Below, piece after piece: positions 14,993 to 21,615 of a stretch of DNA of 38,422 nt. The stretch spans positions 1-38,422 of the forward strand of contig JAJFHC010000073.1 in NCBI GenBank assembly GCA_021775835.1, written 5' to 3'. The stretch's first letter is position 1. Every line of letters starts with the position of its first letter. This DNA comes from Hyphomicrobiales bacterium. Its GTDB lineage: Bacteria; Pseudomonadota; Alphaproteobacteria; Rhizobiales; JAJFHC01. The notes beneath the pieces were generated by a model, which was not told the DNA's origin, ran no database searches, and was given only the letters and a program-made list of their open reading frames with translations. The translations under genes and the position numbers were made by a program.

Positions 14993-16003
14993 TCAATGGC
15001 CAGAGTCCAGAATTTCGGCGACCTCGACCATCCGGCCTTCCTTGGCTGACAGGACGCCGGCCTTGATTACGGCAAGGTTGCGGCTGGCCCAGTAGCCGTC
15101 AGTCTCCGGTGCCTTGCCGTCACGGACACACTCGGCGAATTCATCCAGTTCGGCACGGATATCGTCGGTCTTGTCGAGCGGCACCGGAATGGCCTTGTCT
15201 TCATGGCGCCTAAGGTAACGCAGGCCATTGAACAGATCGTAATATGCGCTCATCTCCTTGCCGTAGATGTTCATTTGGTAATATTCCGACGCCGACGCAT
15301 AGCTCGCGGACAGATTGGACAACGCCCCGCCTTCATGCTCGAGGATAAGGTTGGCGACATCGGGATTGTCGCCGGGAAGAACCAGCTGGTTCGACCGGCC
15401 CATCACCCGGACAACATTACCCATGAGGTACTCAAGCACATCGACATAATGGATGCCGATTTGCAGCATGACACCGCCCGGCATCCCGTCCGCCTGATAG
15501 CGCCAGGAAGACAGGTCGATCTTGCCAAGGCGATCGCGGCTGATGTTGGCTTCGGCCTGTACCAGCGTGCCGAAATTACCGGCATCGATTTCTCCCCTGA
15601 TCCAACGGAAATGCGACTGGCGGCGGCGCTGGTAGCCCAGGGAAAGAATGACGCCGGCCTTCTTGCATACCTCGGCAATCTCGAAACCTTCGGCCACCGT
15701 GTTTGCAATCGGCTTGTCGAGAAAGACGTGCTTGCCGGCCTCGGCGGCTTGGCGGGTGGTTTCAAGGTGAACATTGTTCGGCGTGGTGTTGATGACGGCC
15801 TCGATCGACGGATCATCAAGCATCTCGCGAAAGCTCGACATTGCACGGCAGTCGTACTTACTTGCAAAGGCGGTGCGCTTGTCTTCAGAACGGGTAAAGC
15901 ACGAGACGATCTCAATGTCATTGCCACGGCCAATGCCGTCGGCCAGAACGTCCGACCACCATCCCATGCCCAAAACACCAACGCGGACTCTCGGTTTCGT
16001 CAT
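14993..16003 (-). CDS. Gfo/Idh/MocA-family NAD(P)-dependent oxidoreductase
   Basis: A 336-residue dehydrogenase. The Rossmann N-terminal half shows RVRVGVLGMGWWSDVLADG (G-x-G-x-x-S-type loop), INTTPNNVHLE, and the family E-K-P motif as GKHVFLDKPIANT with the catalytic Lys97. The C-terminal half has GGVMLQIGIHYVDVLEYLMG, where the family usually has D-I-G-x-H; the His is kept but Asp is replaced by Gln. Such enzymes oxidise or reduce sugars, inositols or related alcohols. The start at 16003 is the first ATG; a TTG at 16021 is possible. It lies alone on the minus strand, downstream of a LysR and a gene vestige. Confidence 0.9.
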   Translation of the reverse strand: MTKPRVRVGVLGMGWWSDVLADGIGRGNDIEIVSCFTRSEDKRTAFASKYDCRAMSSFREMLDDPSIEAVINTTPNNVHLETTRQAAEAGKHVFLDKPIANTVAEGFEIAEVCKKAGVILSLGYQRRRQSHFRWIRGEIDAGNFGTLVQAEANISRDRLGKIDLSSWRYQADGMPGGVMLQIGIHYVDVLEYLMGNVVRVMGRSNQLVLPGDNPDVANLILEHEGGALSNLSASYASASEYYQMNIYGKEMSAYYDLFNGLRYLRRHEDKAIPVPLDKTDDIRAELDEFAECVRDGKAPETDGYWASRNLAVIKAGVLSAKEGRMVEVAEILDSGH

Positions 16004-16170
16004 ATTCAATCGCTTTCGCAAAACATCTTCAGGGGTTCAAGTGCCGGTTGGAACGATTAATGGAAATCAGTCGTCGTGGCCATCGCTTCCTACCAAAATA
16101 TATCCGGTGCACCCTGTCAGGTTTTACCCGGTCATGCCATCTGCATTGAAACATGGCCCAGCTTGGCAGC

Positions 16171-16242
16171 CGCGTTCCAGATCCAGTAACATCGACATTT
16201 TATGACCGGTCACCGATCCGGCGGCATCGAGGCGACGCGCGA
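16171..16242 (-). pseudogene. Vestige of a second ketopantoate-reductase-like gene
   Basis: These 72 bases match 63 of 72 positions of 23129-23200 inside the intact ketopantoate-reductase-like gene. On the minus strand they encode ARRLDAAGSVTGHKMSMLLD followed by LER, differing from the intact protein at one residue (Leu for Gln). Most base differences are synonymous, so the fragment descends from a diverged, once functional homologue rather than a fresh copy. Homology ends abruptly on both sides. The right edge lies a few bases from the LysR stop codon at 16247. The rest of 16004-16246 has no recognisable gene. Confidence 0.75.
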
Positions 16243-16246
16243 ACCT

Positions 16247-17167
16247 TCACGATACATTTGAGGCCTGTTGCAGTTCCTGCAGCGCACTCTGCCAATGAAA
16301 CTTTGTTGCGTCTGAAAAGAACCTGTCGGCAGAAGGCTGAGAAGAGACTCGGTCGGTGCGGGCGATCTTGATGTCACGGCTCTTGGACAATGGTCCCGTC
16401 AGTGTTTTCCAGCCGATGCGGCGTGTTGTAATCGAAAAACGCGGCATGACACTGACGCCAAGACCACGAATGACCAACTCTTGTATCCAGTCTTCCCGTT
16501 GGCTGCTGCATGCGACGCGAAGGCTTAGCCCGTTCTTGTCCATGAAATCGAAAAAAGGTTCGCGAATTTCGCATTTCAGGCGATCGATGTAGTTTTCCTC
16601 GGCGACGTCGTACAAGGTCACTTCCTGCTTTTCGGCAAACCGATGGTTGCTGGCAAAGGCGACAACCATGTCCTCTGCAAACAGCTCCTCCGCCCGGAAA
16701 TCCTTGAGAGTTTGTTCGCCATGCGTTGCAACGAACGCGCAATCAAGCGCACCGGTCAGCAGCAATTCCGGCAACGCCTCCGGCCCAATATCGTGCAAGA
16801 TGATGAGTACATCTTGATGCTGGTTGCTGAAATCGTTCAAAAACGCGGTCAGCACATCAGGCCCGATCGTGCACATTATGCCGATGTTCAGTTCACTGGC
16901 ACCGTCATCGAGAAATGTTTTGGCGACCGCACGCGCCATTGCCTGGGTTTCCTGAATTCGCTGGCAATGCTCGCGCATGATGCGGCCAAGCGGCGACAGC
17001 GATACGGTCCGCCCATCCCTGATGAACAGCTCACCACCGAGCTCCGCTTCAAGTTTCTGGATAGCACGGGTCAATGCCGGCTGGGACACGTGACATTGTT
17101 CCGCCGCGCGCGTGAAGTTGAGGTTTTCCGCCGCCATGAGGAAATAGCGGACCTGGTGAAATTCCAT
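16247..17167 (-). CDS. LysR-family regulator divergent from the P460 cassette
   Basis: A 306-residue LTTR. The HTH (residues about 2-60) reads EFHQVRYFLMAAENLNFTRAAEQCHVSQPALTRAIQKLEAELGGELFIRDGRTVSLSPLGR, a near-consensus LysR domain. The effector domain begins near residue 92 (SELNIGIMCTIGPDVLTAFLNDF). It is divergent from the DUF4142-cupredoxin operon, with 187 bases between starts. A 32-bp element 24-55 bp upstream of its own ATG recurs (27/32) upstream of the first P460 gene, so it probably autoregulates and controls both operons. Its 3' end abuts a deletion scar (vestige at 16171-16242), so its last residues may be altered relative to orthologues. Confidence 0.93.
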   Translation of the reverse strand: MEFHQVRYFLMAAENLNFTRAAEQCHVSQPALTRAIQKLEAELGGELFIRDGRTVSLSPLGRIMREHCQRIQETQAMARAVAKTFLDDGASELNIGIMCTIGPDVLTAFLNDFSNQHQDVLIILHDIGPEALPELLLTGALDCAFVATHGEQTLKDFRAEELFAEDMVVAFASNHRFAEKQEVTLYDVAEENYIDRLKCEIREPFFDFMDKNGLSLRVACSSQREDWIQELVIRGLGVSVMPRFSITTRRIGWKTLTGPLSKSRDIKIARTDRVSSQPSADRFFSDATKFHWQSALQELQQASNVS

Positions 17168-17190
17168 CGCAAATTACCACCTTACGTTGC

Positions 17191-17222
17191 GTGCATTGAA
17201 CCATAATTCATCGGCATTGGAC
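17191..17222. promoter_or_regulatory. Shared element, copy 1 (LysR / DUF4142 divergent promoter)
   Basis: Begins GTGCATT and ends TCATCGGCATTGGAC. It matches 27 of 32 bases of 19233-19264 without gaps. It lies 24-55 bp upstream of the LysR start and 133-164 bp upstream of the DUF4142 start, the expected place for a LysR autoregulatory and activation site. Confidence 0.6.
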
Positions 17223-17354
17223 AGAGCGCGACTTGGATGAACATTTAGAGGCCGTCGATGAGACAAGTTTTTGCCGAAGTCACTGTCATCGCCACGAGGT
17301 GATGCAATCTCGCCAAAACCCTGTCTCGAATTCCTAGAATTGAGGAGACTGAAA

Positions 17355-17903
17355 ATGTTCAAGAAAACACTTATATCCACTTTGGCGGCAGTTGCGATGA
17401 TGCAAAGCGCGTCCTGGGCGGGTTCGCCGGCTGAACTGAACGATCTCGAGATCGCCCATGTCGCCTACACGGCAGATCTCGTCGATATCCGATACGCTCA
17501 CCTGGCGCTGGCAATCTCGAAGAACCCGAAGATTCACGAATTTGCCCGCACCATGATCCGCGATCACACCGCGGTCAATGACCGGGCACTGGCCCTTGTC
17601 GCCAAGCTGAAAGTCCAGCCACAGGACAATTTCTTCAGCCGGCAGCAGATTGCCAATTCGGACAACGTCGTGGCAGAGATGAGCAAGCTGAGCGGTACCG
17701 AATTCGACGTCCGTTATGCGGAAAACGAACTTGCCTATCACGGCGCGGTAAACGACCTGGTTGAAAACACCTTCATCCCGAATATCGAGAACGCCGAAGT
17801 CAAGGCGCTGTTTGAAGAGGCCTTGTTGATCTTCAAGGTTCACCAGGGCCATGCCGAAATGATGGTCAAGGCATTGCGGCAACATCAAGCCCTCAAGCAG
17901 TAA
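17355..17903 (+). CDS. Exported DUF4142 (ferritin-like helical) protein
   Basis: A 182-residue protein with a signal peptide (residues 1-22, ending SASWA) and an all-helical DUF4142 domain. Typical family sequence is KNPKIHEFARTMIRDHTAVNDRALALVAKL. The mature part is rich in His (35, 49, 61, 71, 129, 163, 166), and a ferritin-like four-helix bundle could bind metal; the ligands are not established. It is the first gene of an eight-gene plus-strand series. The start at 17355 follows GAGGAG at 17342-17347. An AATTC-CTA-GAATT dyad (17329-17341) adjoins that ribosome-binding site. Only six bases separate its stop from the ATG of the cupredoxin, so co-expression is near certain. Confidence 0.88.
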   Translation: MFKKTLISTLAAVAMMQSASWAGSPAELNDLEIAHVAYTADLVDIRYAHLALAISKNPKIHEFARTMIRDHTAVNDRALALVAKLKVQPQDNFFSRQQIANSDNVVAEMSKLSGTEFDVRYAENELAYHGAVNDLVENTFIPNIENAEVKALFEEALLIFKVHQGHAEMMVKALRQHQALKQ

Positions 17904-17909
17904 GTGACG

Positions 17910-18248
17910 ATGCGCAGTACAGCCATTGCGGTGGTGGTTTCGGCAGCTCTTGCTGCCGCAATCTCCGCCACGCCGATCAACCCGTCATTTGCCGCCGACA
18001 GGCACGTCGTAGAAATCGTCAAGTTCAAGTTCGTGCCGGACAAACTGGAAGTTGCCCCCGGTGACACCATTGTCTGGATCAACAAGGATATCGTGCCCCA
18101 CACGGTGACCGCCGCGGACAAGAGCTGGGATTCCACGACGATCAAGAAGTCCGGTGAGTGGCAGACCGTCGTCAGCGCCGATATGCCGGGGGCCTACTTC
18201 TGTCGGTTTCATCCGACAATGAAGGCCCAGTTTACCCTCCGACAATGA
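17910..18248 (+). CDS. Periplasmic type 1 copper protein (amicyanin/plastocyanin-like cupredoxin)
   Basis: A 112-residue blue-copper protein with a signal peptide (about residues 1-29, ending SFAAD). The mature domain is a small beta sandwich. The type 1 copper ligands are complete: His64 in VPHTVTA, then Cys98, His101 and Met104 in the compact loop CRFHPTM (C-x2-H-x2-M, as in amicyanins). It should be a one-electron carrier in the periplasm. It follows the DUF4142 gene and overlaps the DUF488 gene (ATGA). Location upstream of two P460-type haem proteins suggests it is their electron donor or acceptor. A GTG at 17904 is an alternative start. Confidence 0.93.
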   Translation: MRSTAIAVVVSAALAAAISATPINPSFAADRHVVEIVKFKFVPDKLEVAPGDTIVWINKDIVPHTVTAADKSWDSTTIKKSGEWQTVVSADMPGAYFCRFHPTMKAQFTLRQ

Positions 18249-18634
18249 ACGAGAGTGGGGACACACTGTTGGAGATTCGCGTGAAACGGATTTACCAACC
18301 ACCGGAGCCGATCGACGGGTACCGCATACTTGTCGACCGGCTCTGGCCACGCGGCATGTCCAGAGACCGGGCGTCGATTGACGAATGGATGAAGGACATC
18401 GCCCCGTCCAACGAACTGCGCCGCTGGTTCGGCCATGACAGTTCTCGCTGGAACGGGTTCAAGCAGCGCTATGCGACCGAACTGGTTGCCCGTAAGGACC
18501 TGGTGCAGCACATCCTCTGCCTGGCAAGACGTGGCCAGGTCACCTTGGTGTATTCAGCCAAAGACATCGACCACAACCAGGCGGTTGCTCTCCTGGAGTT
18601 CCTGGCGGTGGAATCCAAGGAACAAGACCCATGA
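18245..18634 (+). CDS. DUF488 family protein
   Basis: A 129-residue cytoplasmic protein of the DUF488 (YeaO-like) family. Signatures are visible: RIYQPPEPIDGYRILVDRLWPRGMSRD, APSNELRRWFGHDSSRW and the closing VTLVYSAKDIDHNQAVALLEFL. Biochemical function is unknown for the family. It begins within the stop of the cupredoxin (ATGA at 18245-18248) and its own stop overlaps the next gene in the same way, so it is translationally coupled on both sides. Its coupling to exported redox proteins is unusual. Confidence 0.92.
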   Translation: MNESGDTLLEIRVKRIYQPPEPIDGYRILVDRLWPRGMSRDRASIDEWMKDIAPSNELRRWFGHDSSRWNGFKQRYATELVARKDLVQHILCLARRGQVTLVYSAKDIDHNQAVALLEFLAVESKEQDP

Positions 18635-19248
18635 TGCATTGCCATTTCCGAGGTCTGATGTTCGCCGCTCCGGCAGCAATAGGCATTGTGTTGAGCACCC
18701 CCATTTCAGCAATGATGGCGAACGAAAATTATGCCGTCGCAGACGTCACCCTTGGCATGGACATCGACCGTGTTCTAAAAATTTATCCGTCCGCCCAAAC
18801 CGACGCAAGAGTTCCCAACTGTTACCGTTATGGGAAGGCGGTCTGGGACACATCGGTGGCGGGACCTATACTCAGGCATCGCGACGAAGTTTCGGAATTG
18901 ACATTGGGTTTCACATCGTCCCGCAACCACAACCGGCTCATCCGCATAGTCTATGACCGCCGCGTCGACCCGGCAAAATTCGACTTTCGCGCTTTGCTCG
19001 GGAAACTGACGAAACAATACGGTCCCTACGATCGAATTTTGCATCGCCGCAAGATGGAGCCGGCCGGCCGTGTCATCGGTTACCTTTGGCAGAGCCCGGG
19101 TTACGCCAGCCTGCGCGTGGTCCTGCACGAGGATTTTCGCACGCCCAGCGATCGCTATCGCCTGAGTTTCCTTGCAAGAACCGAAGCGGCGACACGCAAG
19201 CAAACGCGGTGCACATCAGCACAATGTTCACCGTGCATTACACCATGA
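18631..19248 (+). CDS. Exported protein of unknown function
   Basis: A 205-residue protein I do not recognise. It has a signal peptide (residues about 1-30: MMHCHFRGLMFAAPAAIGIV then LSTPISA). The mature part has VADVTLGMDIDRVLKIYPSA, where an 'L-G-M-x-x-x-x-V' opening resembles repeat units of exported small-domain proteins. It then has a strand-rich middle and YGPYDRILHRRKM. The C-terminal tail has three Cys (CTSAQCSPC) but no CxxCH. It starts within the DUF488 stop codon, so it belongs to the same operon. Its last codons overlap the second copy of the shared regulatory element. Confidence 0.7.
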   Translation: MMHCHFRGLMFAAPAAIGIVLSTPISAMMANENYAVADVTLGMDIDRVLKIYPSAQTDARVPNCYRYGKAVWDTSVAGPILRHRDEVSELTLGFTSSRNHNRLIRIVYDRRVDPAKFDFRALLGKLTKQYGPYDRILHRRKMEPAGRVIGYLWQSPGYASLRVVLHEDFRTPSDRYRLSFLARTEAATRKQTRCTSAQCSPCITP

Positions 19249-19264
19249 ATCATCGGTATTGGAC
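19233..19264. promoter_or_regulatory. Shared element, copy 2 (upstream of first P460 gene)
   Basis: Begins GTGCATT and ends TCATCGGTATTGGAC; 27 of 32 bases agree with 17191-17222. It overlaps the 3' end of the preceding gene and lies 83-114 bp upstream of the P460 start. It suggests a separate, co-regulated promoter for the P460 genes. Confidence 0.6.
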
Positions 19265-19280
19265 CACGCTCAACGTGGTC
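19262..19280 (+). promoter_or_regulatory. Leader hairpin before the first P460 gene
   Basis: GACCACG-CTCAA-CGTGGTC is a perfect 7-bp stem with a 5-base loop, 14 bases after the preceding stop. No T-run follows, so it is more likely an mRNA leader structure or a weak terminator of the upstream operon. Confidence 0.4.
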
Positions 19281-19346
19281 GGCAGAGTGTGGAAACCAAC
19301 TCGACAAACAAGCATTCGCAAACGTGCACGTTCAATGGAGAACACC

Positions 19347-19988
19347 ATGTCACCACATCTGAAAACCGATCAATCCAAGTCAACCACTGCTCTGGCACCG
19401 CTTGCCGCACTGGTCGTGTTCGCTGGCCTTGCGGGCGCCAGTTGGCCGTCCGCTGCCCAGGACAAATCCTACACGCCTGAGTTCACCGCAGACAAACAGT
19501 TGAAGTTGCCCCAGGAAAAAGTCTGGCGTGAATGGCCGTTCGTCGGCAGCCTGGTTACACCGAATGCCCTGAATGACGGTGAGGCACCGTTTCCCGAACA
19601 CCATGTCGTCTACATCGATCCCGTAAGCTGGGCACATTACAAGAAAACCGGCACGTTTCGTGACGGTACCGTTCTTGCCAAGGAGCTGACACTGGTTCGC
19701 GCGCCGGACGGCGCCAACGAGAATGGCTCGACCGACGAAGTCAGCGGAACCGGGTATTTCATGGGCGAGTATTCCGGTTTTGAAATCACCATCAAGAGCA
19801 AGGAACTCTATCCCGATGAGCCGGGCAACTGGGCTTACTACACGTTCGGCCATCATCCCGAACCGTACAATGGTACAGCGGCAAAGCAGCCGGCAGAAGC
19901 GTGTAACGCCTGTCATGAGGCATCCGCGGCAGAAGACTTCGTGTTCAGCCAGTTCTATCCCGTACTCCGTGCAACGAAGCCAAAATGA
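19347..19988 (+). CDS. Cytochrome P460-family periplasmic c-type cytochrome, copy 1
   Basis: A 213-residue exported haem protein of the cytochrome P460 family (cytochrome P460 and cytochrome c'-beta), whose members oxidise hydroxylamine with NO or bind NO. The signal peptide spans about residues 1-37. Family features are WREWPFVGSLVTPNAL, HVVYIDPVSW, TGTFRDGTVLAKEL, a strand-rich middle, then a single haem site CNACH (Cys186, Cys189, His190) and the closing FVFSQFYPVL. The heme-crosslinking Lys of true P460s cannot be assigned without an alignment. GGAG six bases upstream fixes the ATG at 19347. It overlaps the second P460 gene by four bases. Confidence 0.92.
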   Translation: MSPHLKTDQSKSTTALAPLAALVVFAGLAGASWPSAAQDKSYTPEFTADKQLKLPQEKVWREWPFVGSLVTPNALNDGEAPFPEHHVVYIDPVSWAHYKKTGTFRDGTVLAKELTLVRAPDGANENGSTDEVSGTGYFMGEYSGFEITIKSKELYPDEPGNWAYYTFGHHPEPYNGTAAKQPAEACNACHEASAAEDFVFSQFYPVLRATKPK

Positions 19989-20560
19989 TGAGGTCGTCGA
20001 TGAAGGCGATTTTCCTCGCCGTCGCGATAGCCGCCGCACCGGCCGCTGTCGCCATTGCAACCGTCAGTCAAACTGCCGAGCCCTTCTCGCCCTATGTAGA
20101 CGAGAAGGGCAACATCACGGTGCCAGAAGACTTTCGCAACTGGTCGTTTATCGGCACCTGGGGCGTGGCCACAGACGAAGAGGATGAGGTCGGGTCAAAG
20201 GGATTTCACAACGTCTACGTGCGTCCGGAAACCGCGGCAGCGTTCCGTTCAACAGGCAAGTTTCCCGATGGTGCCGTGGTGGTGAAGGAGTTGCTCAAGG
20301 CCGCGACCGACACGATGACAACCGGCGAAATCAGCTATGCGACCGAGACTGAAGGCTGGTTCATCATGATCAAGGACACGCAAGGCCGCTTCAAGGGCAA
20401 TCCACTGTGGGGAGACGGCTGGGGCTGGGCGTTGTTCAAAGCGGGCAACCGCGCCAAAACGGTCACGGAGGACTACCAGGCCGACTGCCTGCCTTGTCAT
20501 GTCCCTGCCAAGCAGGACGACTGGATTTACGTCCGCGGATATCCAGCGCTCAAAGAATAG
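19985..20560 (+). CDS. Cytochrome P460-family periplasmic c-type cytochrome, copy 2
   Basis: A 191-residue exported paralogue of the preceding protein. A signal peptide covers about residues 1-27. Family features recur: FRNWSFIGTWG, FHNVYVRPETA, TGKFPDGAVVVKEL, EGWFIMIKD, GWGWALFKAG, then the haem site CLPCH (Cys168, Cys171, His172) and DDWIYVRGYPAL. The two copies are quite diverged in sequence, so the duplication is old and the roles may differ, for example one catalytic and one NO-binding. Its ATG overlaps the stop of copy 1 (ATGA); 20000 is an alternative start. A perfect hairpin follows its stop by four bases. Confidence 0.92.
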   Translation: MMRSSMKAIFLAVAIAAAPAAVAIATVSQTAEPFSPYVDEKGNITVPEDFRNWSFIGTWGVATDEEDEVGSKGFHNVYVRPETAAAFRSTGKFPDGAVVVKELLKAATDTMTTGEISYATETEGWFIMIKDTQGRFKGNPLWGDGWGWALFKAGNRAKTVTEDYQADCLPCHVPAKQDDWIYVRGYPALKE

Positions 20561-20564
20561 CTCC

Positions 20565-20582
20565 ATGTTGCCGTGGCAACAT
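20565..20582. promoter_or_regulatory. Perfect 18-bp palindrome between P460-2 and the truncated haemoglobin
   Basis: ATGTTGCC-GT-GGCAACAT begins four bases after the P460-2 stop. There is no T-run after it. It could be an operator or an mRNA processing or stability hairpin separating the cytochromes from the globin. TTG-N6-CAA does not match the FNR/NnrR spacing (TTG-N8-CAA). Confidence 0.45.
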
Positions 20583-20644
20583 AGAGTTTCAGCATATGAA
20601 TTGCCTCCGCAACGCGAGATATCCATCTGGCCGCGAGGGCTGAC

Positions 20645-21037
20645 ATGGGAAGGTTAATCAGTATGTCGGGCAAGTCTCTTTACGAACGTCTGGGCGGATA
20701 CGACGCCATCTCCGCCGTGGTCGCCAATCTGATGGTGCGGATCAAAAACGACGACAAGTTGCGCCGCTTTTATGACCACCGCGGCGCGGACGGGATCGCG
20801 CGCGAGGAGCAACTGCTGGTTGATTTTCTGTGCGCGTCGACCAGCGGGCCGATGGTTTACACCGGCCGTGACATGAAGACCCTGCATGCGGGGATGCGCC
20901 TCGACGAAGAAGACTGGAAGCGTGCCATGGCGCACCTTGCTTCAACTCTGGACGCCTTTGATGTGCCGGACCCGGAAAGAGGCGAGGTGCTAGGCTTCCA
21001 CGAAAACCTAAAGTCAGACATTATCGAAGTCGCTTGA
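20645..21037 (+). CDS. Group 1 truncated haemoglobin
   Basis: A 130-residue 2-on-2 globin. SLYERLGGYDAISAVVANLM is the standard N-terminal signature, and GPMVYTGRDMKTLHAGM holds the proximal haem His (His81 from this start, His75 from the internal ATG at 20663). No signal peptide is seen, so it is cytoplasmic. Group 1 globins bind O2 and NO, and many act as NO dioxygenases. GAGG six bases upstream supports 20645. It lies 84 bases after the second P460 gene, same strand, consistent with a cytoplasmic partner to periplasmic NO or hydroxylamine chemistry. Confidence 0.92.
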   Translation: MGRLISMSGKSLYERLGGYDAISAVVANLMVRIKNDDKLRRFYDHRGADGIAREEQLLVDFLCASTSGPMVYTGRDMKTLHAGMRLDEEDWKRAMAHLASTLDAFDVPDPERGEVLGFHENLKSDIIEVA

Positions 21038-21122
21038 AAGATTTTTGCGAGCGATATTCGACCACACCGATTTCGCCGCCAGGCGACGGTATGGGATTTG
21101 GAACCGAGCGAAGGGAAACACT

Positions 21123-21506
21123 ATGACCACGGTGCGAGACCGTATCGAGGCGTCGATCAAGACGCTTGTTGCGAGCCTGAACGTCGGCGACGCGGCGGGC
21201 GTGGCTGCGCACTATACAGATGACGCTGCTTTGCTGCCGCCGGACGCCGCGAGGATCGACGGCCGCGAGGGAATTCAAGTCGTCTGGCAGGGGTTGATCG
21301 ATGCAGACATCCGCGACGTGACGATGACCACGCAGGAAGTCGATGTGTTCGGCGATGTCGCCAACGAAGTCGGCATTATAAGTGCGACGGCCCCTGGCGA
21401 AGACGGTGGCCGGGCGCCGTTATCCGGCAAGTACGTGGCGGTGTGGAAGTGCGGCGGCGGCGGCACGTGGCGGTTACACCGCGATATCTGGAATTTCGAT
21501 GCGTAG
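21123..21506 (+). CDS. SnoaL-like / DUF4440 (NTF2-fold) protein
   Basis: A 127-residue NTF2-like protein. It begins TVRDRIEASIKTLVASLNVGDAAGVAAHYTDDAALLPPDA, the usual helix pair and A-x-x-Y-x-x-D-A motif of the SgcJ/DUF4440 group, followed by GREGIQVVWQGL and a curved sheet ending KYVAVWKCGGGGTWRLHRDIWN. Proteins of this fold are small isomerases, binding proteins or orphans; the function is open. It is the last gene of the plus-strand series, 85 bases after the globin, and convergent with the adenylate cyclase. The ATG at 21123 has GAAGGG upstream. Confidence 0.85.
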   Translation: MTTVRDRIEASIKTLVASLNVGDAAGVAAHYTDDAALLPPDAARIDGREGIQVVWQGLIDADIRDVTMTTQEVDVFGDVANEVGIISATAPGEDGGRAPLSGKYVAVWKCGGGGTWRLHRDIWNFDA

Positions 21507-21615
21507 CTGAAAACACCAGCCCGGTCACCCTCCCCTCATCGGCAGTGCAAATGCGCTCGCGCCAGACCCACGTCTTGAAGCGTGACACCGCTGGCATAAC
21601 CTCCGGATCGGGAGT

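Noticed and set aside
17904..17909. GTG start for the cupredoxin directly after the DUF4142 stop
   Set aside because: The ATG two codons later begins a better signal peptide; the GTG remains only a possible alternative.
20565..20582. FNR/NnrR box upstream of the globin
   Set aside because: The palindrome has TTG-N6-CAA, but these regulators need TTG-N8-CAA.
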